Assembly (NCBI RefSeq): GCF_002105155.1
Contig: NW_019028999.1
Coordinates: 372,001-436,000 of the forward strand
DNA: 64,000 nt
Source: Lobosporangium transversale
Lineage: Eukaryota; Mortierellomycota; Mortierellomycetes; Mortierellales; Mortierellaceae
Direction of reading: 5' to 3'
Below are positions 11,283-22,526 of this stretch, in pieces (positions within the stretch are counted from its first letter, which is position 1; each line of letters begins with the position of its first letter). A model generated the notes under the pieces. It had not been told where the DNA came from. It did no database searches and was given only the letters and a program-made list of their open reading frames with translations. The translations under genes were made by a program, and so were the position numbers.

Positions 11283-13248
11283 TCATGATATGAGATTGGA
11301 AGCTCTTGGGCCAGCTCTCCTCGCCCAATGCTTAATGGTATGATCATTATCACCATCCTCAAAGGCCGCTTTGATAACATTCAACATCTCCAAGACTGGT
11401 TCGAGTTGCTCCTCGTCTCCCCAACCATATTGACGTAGCTGTTCCTTGGATGTGATCTGGCCTGGGGACGAAGAATTCAAAGAACGAGTTTTAAGCTCCT
11501 TTCGGATACTCCGAACAAGACTGAGCGTGTCACCGTCAACTAAAGCTCCACTACGTTGCATCTGCTTCAAAATCTCAAGACATCCTGCTCCATCATTCCA
11601 CGCATCCCAGCGGGACTTAAGAAGAGCTTTGTATGATTCTGTGCGGACTGTGCGAATAAATACAGGAAGGCCTTGTCTACGGGTATGTTCTACAAGAGCG
11701 CTGCCTAAGAATGGATGCAATGATCTCTGGCCTTCGCTATCTGCCAAGCGTGTGGAAGAGGCCGTTAAAATAGCTCGTGAGAGAAGACTATCCAAGCTAA
11801 CGCTCGAGGGCCTTACAACCTCTGATGATTTTTCTGATGAAGACTCTAAAAATGGCAAGATAAGCTCGTCCACGAATTCCTGAACTTTGATAATATCCCC
11901 ACTTTTATCGTCCAGCTCCTTTTTCATCCTAATTGCAACTTTGTTCTCTTCACGAATGGCATTGAAGATGGTGTTTTCTTGAGCTGAAGTCTGATCTCGA
12001 CTCAGCCAGTCATGGGGACCAACGGTGTTTTGCATAACCTGAAAACTGGATGTGCTTGGCTTTACGTCCAAGTAAATCGGCTCCACTCTCTTCGAAAGAT
12101 TTTCAAATTGACGCTGAAGCACTAACATTGGGTCATTCTTTGCTTTTGTATTCGATACAGTTGAATCTGGCGCCGTTGGAGGATGGCCTGCTGTGCTGTC
12201 GCTAGGGACCGCTGAAGATGTTGATTCACTACCTTGTTGACTATCTGCAATCCCTTCATGACCTGTACGATTGAAGTTGGAGAAGAGTGACTGTACCTTT
12301 CCTCCAACGCTAATTTCTGGTTTCTGTGGCTTCTTTTGTTCAAAGAGCGATGAGAATAACGCCTTGAAGGCGTCCCTTTCTGAGCTTTTCATCTTTGGAT
12401 CCTTCCAGCGATCGGAGAGCGTATGGCGGCTGTCAAAGGTTAAGGCTGACGATGGCTTCGCTGATGAAGCTGCACTTGATGGCGATCGATATTCTGAAAG
12501 TGCAGGGAATAAGGTTGAGGCTCCTGGGATCTTATCCAAAACCTCCTCTCTATCTCCATTACTATCGCCTTCCTTGGCTTTCCTTTCACCCAAGTCATCC
12601 TCATCAAATAAAAATTTCCAAGACTTAGAAATTGAAGCCTTAGTTATTTCAGTTGCGCCAGGATCTGCTTCCGTAGTCAACGGTGTCGTCCTTGCCGGTG
12701 TTGTCATCCTGAAATCTTCACCCATCTGAAGCTTCTCGAACAGTCGATTGATCCTTTCAGTACCTGTGCGTATTTCAGCTTCTCTTGATTTCCTCGCAGC
12801 CTCTTCCTCTGCTTGTTTCCTTTCCCTCTCCAGCTTTCTCGCGCGGATTCCCACCTCAGCAGATGGCTTTAATTTGAACTTCTTGACTAGATCTTCAGTA
12901 GTAATCGGCAAAGGTGTGCTATTATTGGTTGGTGAGGATATATCTCGCTGGTTCTCCAACGTATCGTTGTTCTCTTGATTTTGTGCTTTCATAGCCTTGA
13001 GTGAACTTCCCTCAGTTTCCTGCTTTCCTGCGCCCATGTATGTTGGACTCAATGTGGAGAAAGCAGGAGCCTGGCGTTGAAGACATTGGTGTACTCCTGA
13101 AAGTAAGGATGTTAATAAAACAGAAAGTAAATATCAAAACCAAAGATTGTAATGATATCGAATTTTAGAAGTTAATACTTCCATCCAGTGGTTTACCTTG
13201 TTGTAATGAGATCCTGTAAATCATGCAATGCGTTGAGATCCCTTTCAT
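11283..13248 (-). CDS. Mitochondrial Mtf2/Nam1-like RNA-expression factor (probable)
   Basis: Minus-strand exons 13197-13248 and 11283-13096 give about 621 residues. The joined N-terminus (MKGISTHCMIYRISLQQG then VHQCLQRQAPAFST) is basic, lacks acidic residues and looks like a mitochondrial presequence. The middle is Ser/Lys/Glu-rich and disordered with a charged coil (ARKLERERKQAEEEAARKSR). The C-terminal third is structured: GPHDWLSRDQ, then ESYKALLKSRWDAWNDGAG and LVDGDTLSLVRSIRKEL. That helical end, with its YxxLLxxRW pattern and predicted mitochondrial location, recalls the Mtf2/Nam1 family, which in yeast couples mitochondrial transcription to RNA processing and translation. The family link is from memory of motif style and is only moderately sure; the mitochondrial location is better supported. 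Confidence 0.55.
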
Positions 13249-14108
13249 TGCTTTTTAAAAGTTACAATTATTGTAGTTGGCTAAGATTGCAGGTTTTGTT
13301 TACTGTGGTTTGCATTTATTGGGTGGCTGTTATCTCCACATGGCAAAGTCGGAGTCGGGCTGTGTGATCTGCACACGTGTTGCAAGACACAAAATATATA
13401 CAAGCATAGTTTGTAGTTCCAGCAGCTCTGCCACTTGACACAAGTCTTTATTCATTACCAATGTTTTATGTATTCAACTGTATAACAACAACTATTATAT
13501 TTTATTATTACTGTAATTTCTTACTTTATGACTTTTGCTCCATGTTAATCAGTCGTCTATTCAAGGACAGCACAGCTCGGTCAAGGAAGATCTGCGTTTA
13601 GCCATATGCCTCTGGATAGGTATGGCGAATCTACGGTGTATTGCTTGCTAGCGAAAAGCCCAAAGCCCTGCAGACCCGACGATATTGTTGATTAGCAATA
13701 TTCAAAGATAGTACGCAGACAACCACCACCACCAGTTCCTCCGCCATAGGAGAATTTGATCCTTCGCGTAGGAAAAGTTTGAATGAAGAACTCATGGAAA
13801 AGACAAACGTGTCAGACGTTAGAATGTTATCTTGAAATGACAGAGGACATGCGCAAAGCAATAAGCGATACATGGCTATGGTATCGAGGCCATATTCGGT
13901 TTTTGCGAAGACCGAGAGAACATATGTAAACTGCTGATAATCTTGTGTTTATACCTCGCATATGCCAGAGCTTTATTATTCTTTGGACACAGCCATTGGA
14001 ATATCTGACAGTTGGTTACCATGAGCATTACATTAGCACTAAGTTTCCACGCAATAACAGTAACTCATCTCTTCAGGATACAAACTAGTCTCACTGCTAT
14101 TACACCCA
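13249..14108. other. Gene-free stretch
   Basis: No supported gene. It contains the presumed promoter of the Mtf2-like gene (minus strand) and AT-rich sequence. A small minus-strand frame at 13631-13873 has no recognisable domain and is not called. Confidence 0.5.
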
Positions 14109-14492
14109 CTAGACATATTTCGATTGCGACATCCCTGTACCAGAAACATAGTCCAGGTATGTTTGGCTCAGATCAGTAGAGACGGCTAAGTTCAAATCTT
14201 TAACAGGCTCATAGGGCGCGAAAAAAAAACCCCTTGAAAGGTTGTAAGTTGATTGTATTACCAGTCCTAGTATTGATACTTTCGACGGATCATTGAGAAC
14301 TGAATTATTTATCTGGAAGGCGACTCTATCCTCGGTTTTTTGAGAAGTTGCATCAACTCCCATAACCATGTGCGCAAATTCATGCAGGCAGAAGCAGGAG
14401 AGTGGCTCCGTGTATTTCAACGAAACGGATACTACGAAAAGCTTTCCTCCCCCCTGCATCATTGCTAACCTCTCTTTTGGGCGCAGACCCAT
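14109..14492 (-). pseudogene. Fragment with HEXXH (HEFAH) motif, unknown protein
   Basis: Minus-strand open frame of about 127 residues from an ATG at 14492 (the frame itself stays open a little further upstream). It contains CLHEFAHMVMG, a zinc-metallopeptidase-like HEXXH motif, followed by DATSQKTEDRVAFQ. In many HEXXH families a third zinc ligand lies 10-20 residues further on; no His is seen there. No domain is recognised elsewhere. It is flanked by gene-free DNA and could be an exon or remnant of a larger gene. I cannot assign a function, and whether it is translated is uncertain. Confidence 0.3.
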
Positions 14493-14940
14493 CTGATCAA
14501 AAAAGCTCTTGGTCACTCCTTTTTAACTATTTCCGAATTTGTTGCTCAATGCTCTCCCAAGTCATCAACTCGTTCTCCTTTTTTTTTTTTTTTTTTTTAC
14601 TCGCTTCTTTCTATTACTACAACCAAGTGTTCGTCTTCGATGTCTTCACCTTTTCCTTTTTCATTGCCTTTCCATCATCTTTATTGCTTTCATCTTGTTG
14701 GTATCTGAAAGAAAAAGAAGTAAGCGACTTTGTGCAGAACCAGCTCTTTCCTTCTACGATATTAAAAAACTATCCAGCCAAACTTATCTTCTGGTCGACC
14801 CTCCAACCCCTCATTCGATTTTACTGTTGATCTTATTCTTAGTACTTGATATTTTGACCTAGAACTGTCTTACAACCATTATATTTTCTATTTTTCAAAG
14901 GCAATACTCGCACACAACTGCTTAATAAAATCCAAGGGAT

Positions 14941-17900
14941 ATGACATTGGCTATATCAAATTCTGTTTGGGTCGAGATTACTGACCCCGAGTCTCGCAAT
15001 ACATTCTATGCAAATCTGGTAAATGATCAAGTTGAATCGAATAATGATGAATGCGATGCAACATTGTGTTATGTAACTTGTCCGGTCACTTGGAATAACA
15101 AGTCATCATTGACTGACCAACTAATATTTCTAAACTGATTCCTACTCTCTGGTGACGCTCGTACTATAAATCCTAATACCCATTTACATGTGTCAAAGAC
15201 AAGCGGGGAGTGCGACTGGTCTCTTCCAGAAGGTGCTGTAATGTAAGTAAGATATCCTCCATCGTTCCTCAAAGACCCCTAGGAAGATATTCCAAGCTAT
15301 GAAAAACCAAGTAAGCCGGCGCTCATGTGCCTTTTTCTTTTTTTTAACTTATTTTATTTATATACTTCTAGCCAGCGACAGGACCCCGCAGGCGAATGGT
15401 GGGAGCTCTTTGATGATATTCATAATCTACCTTATTACTACAATACAAAGACAGGCCAAACAGAATGGGAACGTCCGCATGATAGCATTAATGTCATCTC
15501 GTTGACTGCAATTCAGGCAAGCAGCTTTATACACGCTTGTGTTGGATCTACCACCCCTTTTTTAATTACCCCATATGATAATAACAGAAAACAGCTGCCC
15601 AGCCGAAGCCACGACTTATGACTTTTGTGTTGATGGATTTATCTTATTACTGTAGAAATCTATCATCGGACAGCAGCTTTCCCTTCATATCACAGGCGGA
15701 GGTGGACAAGGACCACCGGAAGAAGCAACTAATGCTATCAATGGTGTCGAAGGACACCGAGTATCATCAGTTGTAGGGACCCCAACCATAAATGCATTTC
15801 CAAATATCATGGATTCTGAATCTCAAACTTGTATAGCAGCCAATTCCTTGGGCGTAACCGCTGACAAACCGAAAAACTTCTCGATCATTGCATCATCCCA
15901 GAGCGCAAGAAGCGGCAGTTCGCCAACGCTTTTTCAAAACACACAGACGTTAGAATTGAAGCCAATGCTATCATTATCATCGACGACGGGACCTATTATC
16001 AAAAGTGCTAGTCGAAAAAAATCAAGACCCTATAGCTCACAAGCACAACAGCTGTCTCAAAGCATTTCCACCAATTCAATAATGTCATCGTTCCAAAAAG
16101 CAGCATCCATGACTTTATACAGGAATTCAACGTCATCATATGGGCAGCCAATACCCATTCCGCCTCGTCCGCAGTCTGTTTCGAGCAATGCACCTCCACT
16201 TTCAACATCTCACCCTCTAACATCTACTGAATCCAAGAAATTGAGTGTTTTGGGGATATCCAATGACACACTATTTCAACCAGCACGCAAAAGCCTTCAG
16301 ATTGCAGAGCGTGCCAGAAAAATTGGTATCGGAGCACCAGTGGCAAACGATGAGGCAGCAAGGAAGATGTCACCTATGATCATTGAGCAACAGCAAGAGG
16401 CCCTCCGTAAAATGTCAGGTAGTCCTCCGCCGACTTCCTCTGAATCAGCGTCAAAAGAGGGTAGTCATGTTGTACAAGCTTATTCACAACCGACTGGAGG
16501 CGGTACCTTCCCTCTTGGTACGCACCCTGCACTCCCTGCAGAGCTTCAGTCATCCATTTCTCAATTTCGTATAGCAGGCTTTGCGGAAAAATATTTCTCA
16601 ACACATAAAAAGGGTCTATTCCGGCGAAAAGTGCCTATGGAGAAGATGTTACTTCATCAGAAAAGTCCACTTAGCCAGCCGTTAATGGTACTCAATAAGC
16701 GTGGAGTTCAGAAGGATGCTCTTAGATGCTTCAAAATCATCCAAAAATTGATGGGCGAGCGAAAAGGGAACGGATATGCAGGGCCCACAGGCGTAGAGTT
16801 AGGCGAGACGTGCGTTGACTTGTCAATCCAATCTGAAGAGGACATCAAGTTAGTACTAGAGCTAATCAAGAAGGGTCAAGATCACGGTGAGCTTCGTGAC
16901 GAAATTTATGTTCAACTATGCAAGCAACTGACACAGAATCCAAGCAGGTTAGTTAAATTCTATCTCACATGTTGACGCTATAACTACTACAGGAATTAGT
17001 ACTCATAAGTGTTTTCCATACTGTTTAATTCTAGAGAGGGAAGCATCAAGGGCTGGCATTTGTTCACAATAATCCTTATAACATTCGCTCCATCCAAGGA
17101 TTTACATACCTACCTGGCTTCATTCCTCAACCAGCATGCAACTGTATCTCTGCATCCCATCCCGGTAATGGCTCGACACTGTCTTGATCTACTTCGCCGG
17201 ATCAGTAAACGGGGCTCACGGGCAAAGCAACTTACTGTAGTCGAAATTGCACGAGCCCAAGAGGCTGCATTCAAGCCAAGCGTGTTTGAGGCGACATTAG
17301 AGCGTCTTATGGGCCGCCAAATGGCAGCAGGAGGTGAATGGGCGGCATGGCGCGTCCCTCGACTGATGGTGTTTCTGAAAGAAAGTGTATTAAATTTGGA
17401 TGGCCTGAAGACAGAAGGCATATTTCGTATCTCTGGCGATTTAGGCGCCGTTGCCGAACTGGTATGTCTATTTACAGATTTTTGTCACGCACGAAACCCA
17501 TTGGTCCGTGCCCTGTATGTCTGCGATTATATTTCGTCGTACACAGTGATTTAGCGTGTTTTTTTTTTTTTTTTTTTTTGTCTGTGTGTGTTTATTTTTC
17601 TTGCAAAACAGAAAGCACGGATAGAGCTCGGAAACTATGATCTATCAGGAATTGCAGATCCACATGTACCCTGTTCATTGCTGCGACTCTGGATCCGTGA
17701 CCTACCAGAACCCATCATCCCTTATGATATGTATCAACGATTCATCGATGCAGCACAAGATAAAGATGCGATTGCCAAGCTGATCGATGATCTTCCACTT
17801 TGGCATAAGGAGACACTCATCTATCTCGTGGCGTTCTTAAAGGTAAATATTAATCGTGTTTTGCCATCCCTGTTAATGCCTCTTATTACTTTACATGTGT

Positions 17901-18159
17901 CTTCTCTAACTTGATTGAGTTGTCACCTATCCCTATCGAAAAAAAGACATTCAATCAACCAAAGATTCGAGAAGCTACCAAGATGAGCCTTTCAAATCTA
18001 GCTATGGTTTTTGCACCAACGCTTTTGCAATTTTCTAGTGATGACATCCCTATTCAGATGGGTCGTTTACAGGCAGAGAGAACGTTTGTTTCAACGCTCA
18101 TCGCAGAGGTAGAGCTCTCAGATGAGGACCTATGTATCGTTGGAGAGTCTAGGAGTTGA
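14941..18159 (+). CDS. ARHGAP39: ARHGAP39-like Rho GTPase-activating protein (WW-WW-MyTH4-RhoGAP)
   Basis: GTPase-activating protein for Rho-family GTPases, acting on cytoskeleton and polarity. Eight exons keep phase: 14941-15018, 15199-15242, 15283-15310, 15376-15516, 15656-16947, 17035-17461, 17612-17842, 17947-18159, about 817 residues. A first degenerate WW (WVEITDPESRNTFYANL...) is split by an intron; a second clear WW (EWWELFDDIHNLPYYYN) follows. After a Ser-rich linker comes a MyTH4 domain (about 405-600, GFAEKYFSTHKKGLF..., ELRDEIYVQLCKQLTQNP). The RhoGAP domain (about 620-810) has the arginine finger in TEGIFRISGD and the conserved MSLSNLAMVFAPTL. The order matches animal ARHGAP39/Vilse. 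One intron (15517-15655) begins with GC rather than GT. The last acceptor (GAAAAAAAG) is weak, so the start of exon 8 is the least certain join. Confidence 0.88.
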
Positions 18160-19029
18160 GTTAGAGTAAAAAATTAGTTCACATAAAGACCTCTGGAGAC
18201 GCAAGAGATGTCTTGCCTATTTATTTGCTTTACCTGTGTTATTGGACCATGGAAAGCTCTATGTTGAACTGTAACCATCCAACAGGGCAGGGATGCATTT
18301 GTTCAAATCTTAGTGTATAGTCTAAATAGATTAGGTTATTGACGTACTGGACCTGGTGAGGTTTTCTCTCTCAGCTGTTCTCATTATAATAGTATCTTGT
18401 AGTCAAAGTCGTCGTTTGGATCCACACACCAGCCAGGTGAGTAGTAATTGATCCTTGAGCACACACACATAGAATCACTCTCGCGCGCAATAGCGTATCA
18501 CGATCTTGGATCAAAAGCATGAGACTTGGATGTTGTAATCCGCCACCTCCCTCCACTTGACAGACAGATAAGCAGTGTGGCTTTGGTAAACAAAATTCAC
18601 ACCTTCCTTCCTTGCAAATGTCGCTTTTTCAAACAGCCTTTGATTTTCTCAACTTGCATTGCCTTCTTTTATGCTCACAAATTCTATCCCTCTCTTTCTT
18701 TCTTGTTACCATCGTTATCGCCAATCTCATCCCCTCATTCTTATTACACTCCCCACTCTTCCCACTTTTCGCCTTCTCCACTCTTTAGTTTTAGTATTCA
18801 CTTTGTTCGTGAACCGAATGTCTTGACATCTAGCTCCCTTCTAAAATTCTCTTCACTCCTTCATTTAAACATTCCTGAGTATTCATTCATTTGCATTTCC
18901 TTCTGTTCATTTGTTTCCTATTACTTATATTGCTTCTGTCTTCTCACTCTTTTTTCTTCTCACTTTTTTTTCTTCTCTTGAGTTTTCCAACATCACTACA
19001 CACTTTGCTGCAATAACACGGGTTACTCA
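18160..19029. other. Intergenic; pyrimidine-rich leader of the forkhead-like gene
   Basis: No gene is seen. From about 18600 to the ATG at 19030 the plus strand is strongly C/T-rich, with many CTTT and TCTC blocks. This resembles the leaders upstream of other plus-strand genes in the window and probably contains promoter and 5' UTR. Confidence 0.5.
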
Positions 19030-20883
19030 ATGTCCACACCACCATTGAGCCCTTCTACTAAAACCTCTTCCGGGCCTGTGTCGCCTTCAGTCTCTCGGCG
19101 GAAGCTGTCGCGAACCCAACATTCCAAACCAAATGAGTCTTGGTTCCTTATTCTTGTTAATGCCTTCAAAAGCAACTTTGAACAGACTCTTACCTACCGA
19201 GAGTCAGAACTTTATGCCTGGATCATGCAGGCCTATCCTTATTACCGTCACGATACTCACACAATGCAAACTAGTGTCAAGACGACCTTGTCTTCATATG
19301 AATGCTTTCGACAGAACGGCAGAAGTACATGGACATTCATTCCGCGGCGAGCCCTTGTCCATTTAGAAAGCCTCAAGTCACAGGAAAACCGCAGAGAGAG
19401 CAATATTTCTGGTGAAGAAGACGAGGAGGAGTTCGAGGATGAAGAACAAGAAATTCCAGATCAAGATCATGGCGAAGGCGATACAGAATCTCATTACAAT
19501 TACCGAAGTCTGTATACTGACCATCCTAACCGGCATGAGGCTCACGAAGATGGACCCAGTACTAGGATACGATATGTCGACAAGCACTTGGACCTGATGG
19601 ATGAGGATTCACCAACTTTATCAATCGAAGAGATCCAGCGTTTTAAGCAAGAACACTCTGGAACTCAATCTCGCAAGTTGAAGCGCAAGGCTTCTGGTGA
19701 ACATGGAAGTCGTCCCAGGACACGATCACCACCTGCGGCCCTTCAGGATGAGTGCAGCATGTCCATGAAGGCATGGTATAATTTGCTAGTCCACATGTTT
19801 GAGGCTTCACCTAAGCAAAAAACCATCCGTGAAATTTTTGCGTGGGTCCATGACAATTATCCAATTTATCGGGACGCTCCGGATAATACATGGCAGAAAG
19901 ATTTGACAGCCGCATTGGAATCAAACCCTTTATTCAAGGCAATGGGCCGAGGAAGGTGGCAAATGGTAACGCAAACAGCACAGCCTATCATAGTGGTTAA
20001 CGAAGGCACAGGAACGCCAGGAAGTGGCTCTGCAACTAATCCACCTTCAAAAGTCGGAGATGATGCCACCGATAGTCCTTCTGTGACAGAGGATGAGGAT
20101 TGGAAGGCCATTGGCTCAAAACGGCTACTCAACTTCTCCTTCCGACGTTATTCAATTGCGACAGATACTGTCCCTAAAAATCAATACAAGATCGGGTCTA
20201 CCGTCCCTGCTAATTCGGATGGTCAAACAGCAACAAACGGCAAAGTAAATGTGGCTATTATAGCGTCTCCTGGATCATCTCTGTCCACCACGGCATCTGG
20301 AGGCAATCTTCTACCCCTTGATCATCGAGCGACGGCATACAACACAACGGGAAGACGATTTTCTTCCTATCATCAACCAACTCCAAAAAACTCCCCTCCT
20401 CTTGCAGCTACTACTACTGGACTTTTACCAATCGAAGAAATAGGCAATCATATTAGAGGTGCATTGTCTCAGTCGGCATCGTATGAAGAAGATTCCGCCA
20501 GGAGATATATGGCACCATTACAGAATGCTATCAATTCTGCTGTCCTTGCACTCCAATCGCAACAACCTGATCAGCACCAGAATACTTTGACCACAGTGAT
20601 ACCAGCTACAGCATCTTCGCACATAGGCAACTTCCAGACAAATCGCGATTTACAGAATACATCACAGATAGGTCGTCATGAGGATCAAGGATCTACCCAG
20701 AAACCAACCACAGCCCTCGTTTCCACAGATGACGCCTCACCCACTGTGTCTTCCTCAAGAACGGTATCAAATCCTGAATCTCAAGTAGAGCCTGAGATCC
20801 TAATACCCAATAGCGAGAACCTTGCTTCTGATCAAATGGATGCCATTCATGCTTTGGCTTTATTGTGCGGAGGCGGTGTTTAG
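19030..20883 (+). CDS. Putative DNA-binding protein with two divergent forkhead-like winged-helix domains
   Basis: A single uninterrupted exon encodes 617 residues. Two regions share a forkhead-like skeleton. The first (about 38-108) has WFLILVNAF, then LTYRESELYAWIMQAYPYYR and a C-terminal strand GRSTWTFIP. The second (about 248-315) has WYNLLVHMFEASPKQ, then TIREIFAWVHDNYPIYRD and GRGRWQM. In canonical forkheads these positions read Y.LI..AI, LTL.EIY.WI...FPYYR and GKG.YW.L, and the recognition helix contains W(Q)NSIRHNLS; here it is replaced by TMQTSVKTTLSSYECF and TWQKDLTAALESNPLF. An acidic stretch, a basic segment (RKLKRKASGEHGSRPRTR) and a Ser/Thr/Gln-rich tail complete it. It is probably a lineage-specific transcription factor. 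The fold is inferred; DNA specificity would differ from normal forkheads. AATAAA follows at 20905. Confidence 0.6.
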   Translation: MSTPPLSPSTKTSSGPVSPSVSRRKLSRTQHSKPNESWFLILVNAFKSNFEQTLTYRESELYAWIMQAYPYYRHDTHTMQTSVKTTLSSYECFRQNGRSTWTFIPRRALVHLESLKSQENRRESNISGEEDEEEFEDEEQEIPDQDHGEGDTESHYNYRSLYTDHPNRHEAHEDGPSTRIRYVDKHLDLMDEDSPTLSIEEIQRFKQEHSGTQSRKLKRKASGEHGSRPRTRSPPAALQDECSMSMKAWYNLLVHMFEASPKQKTIREIFAWVHDNYPIYRDAPDNTWQKDLTAALESNPLFKAMGRGRWQMVTQTAQPIIVVNEGTGTPGSGSATNPPSKVGDDATDSPSVTEDEDWKAIGSKRLLNFSFRRYSIATDTVPKNQYKIGSTVPANSDGQTATNGKVNVAIIASPGSSLSTTASGGNLLPLDHRATAYNTTGRRFSSYHQPTPKNSPPLAATTTGLLPIEEIGNHIRGALSQSASYEEDSARRYMAPLQNAINSAVLALQSQQPDQHQNTLTTVIPATASSHIGNFQTNRDLQNTSQIGRHEDQGSTQKPTTALVSTDDASPTVSSSRTVSNPESQVEPEILIPNSENLASDQMDAIHALALLCGGGV

Positions 20884-20904
20884 ACCCCACATGGAATAGA
20901 TTTT

Positions 20905-20910
20905 AATAAA
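20905..20910 (+). terminator. Poly(A) signal candidate of the twin forkhead-like gene
   Basis: AATAAA 22 bases after the stop codon, in AT-rich sequence before the Fanzor element. Confidence 0.35.
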
Positions 20911-21850
20911 AGAGTTTAGACTATCCCTTAAACCGTCAACCTGGCAAATTTGCCATTATAAATGGGCTTAAAATCCAGCAATTCATGGGCATTGTCTTGA
21001 AATTTTATTTCGATGTCGAAATAAATGACCGAAAACTGAGTTGATTCATTCTACCGCACCTTAGAGCTTGCTCGGCAAGACTTGATTTGTCACATCATTT
21101 ACTTGCTCGTCTTCTTGCGTTCCCTTGATGTATCTGGGTTGGTAAACACTGCTAGTAGAGTTTGTTGGGCCTGTTGAAACCAGAGGGAGCCACAGCAACA
21201 TATCATACCCAAGGTGATACAAATATCTCTGTTGGAGTGAGTGGTGAACTGTGTGTGGTTCAGATGTAGTGGACATAAACGGCGAAAGAATGCATCGAAA
21301 GGATGTGAGCGGTTATGAGAGCAAGGAAGAAGGGGTTGATATGCCTGTTCAAGTCCTTGGCAAGAGGGCATGAGTAGCAGTTGTGATCACGAGTTGATTT
21401 CGGTGAGTCCGCATAACAATGGTATAGTTTCTAGACCCTATCTTCCACGTACAGCATTGCATTATTGTTGTTTTCAGACCTGGCACCAATCATGCGAGGT
21501 ATTTCTCTTTCTGAGGGTTCCTTGTGTTAAACAGCCAGACAGAAAGCTTAGAAGAGATACAGACACAACGGTGAAAAAAAAATGTATGCGAGCAAACAGT
21601 TGCTGTGTTTATTTGTTGTCTGCACATGCCTTCTTTCATCGCGGGCTTTTTTTTTATTGTTTCGCAAATCTTGTTTCCTTTTTTGTTCGTCAATCACTGT
21701 GTGCACGAATAAGCAGCTGAAGCATCTCTTTGGTTTCTGTACATGTATAAACACATTTTACATCGTGGCGTCTTTTTTTGTTCAAAACACAAGCGTTTTC
21801 CATTGGTGCTTCCAAACAAACTTTATTTTGGCGGCCACTCCACAATCCAG

Positions 21851-22443
21851 GACAAGGATCAGCTGGCAACAGGCCTTAACTCTGTCTTCGATGTCTGTCT
21901 GTGTGCATATGAAGCGGACCCATGCATAGGGTGCCATAATGAGGAGAATGATAGGATCGTGATGTCCCAAGACTCTGATTTTTTTGCGTACGAATGAGTC
22001 TGCTTCCTAGTGGGACCCCTTCCGCGCCGTAGACGGAAGTTTGGGGTTTACGATGTAGACAACGTTATCCAAGCACTAAGACTGCCATCACACGCGCATC
22101 TGGTGTTATTCTGTGCCATCGCAGGCAATGACTACTCAAGGAACCTCGAGACGTTAGGCCCGGTTAATAATCTTCGATTAATTCGAAACGTTGCGTGGAA
22201 CGAGAACTACAATAAAATGCTTCGGGACTACCTAAGGGAAGCTAGTAAGGTGTTGGGAAGGAACGCAGCCTCTGAAGAAGGCCGTTTCAGAGTAGCTCTC
22301 CGCATTTTTACTTCCGACCATCAAACGTCGGCCCAAGCGCTACCATTGAACAATGAGTTCGATAACTTCAAGCAGCGTCTACTCAATGGAAAGGATCTTC
22401 GTCATAGAATGACTCAGCAAAGGCGAGCGCAGCGTCGCAGAAC
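21851..22443 (+). pseudogene. XPG/FEN1-like (PIN-fold) nuclease domain, N-terminal part of the Fanzor fusion, with in-frame stop
   Basis: The frame encodes the internal (I) region of the XPG/FEN1 nuclease family. CAYEADPCIG matches the catalytic EA[ED]xxC motif, RIVMSQDSDFFAYE matches VVSxDSDLLAF, and LFCAIAGNDYSRNL matches the xLGCDY region; the acidic metal-binding residues E, DSD and GNDY are present. A TGA at 21995-21997 interrupts the frame right after FFAYE, and the same frame continues (FGVYDVDNVIQALRLPSHA) to 22443. No plausible intron removes the stop: the only GT...AG nearby is 13 bases long. The exon probably starts after CCAG at 21850. It ends at a donor (GTAAGG at 22444) that joins in phase to the next Fanzor exon at 22527. 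A complete N-terminal region (MGIKGL-type) is not found, only degenerate traces near 21.26-21.37 kb. Confidence 0.7.
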
Positions 22444-22526
22444 GTAAGGAAGCTCAAGCTATAGTTTTGGCCTTGAAACCATACGTCCCCAATACTAATC
22501 GTTAGTCCCCTTCTTGGATAATGTAG

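Noticed and set aside
21061-21371. Minus-strand frames upstream of the XPG region
   Set aside because: They are antisense to degenerate XPG-like sequence and show no domain.
21998-22010. A 13-base GT...AG segment after the TGA in the XPG frame, as an intron
   Set aside because: It is far too short to be spliced and would not remove the TGA itself.
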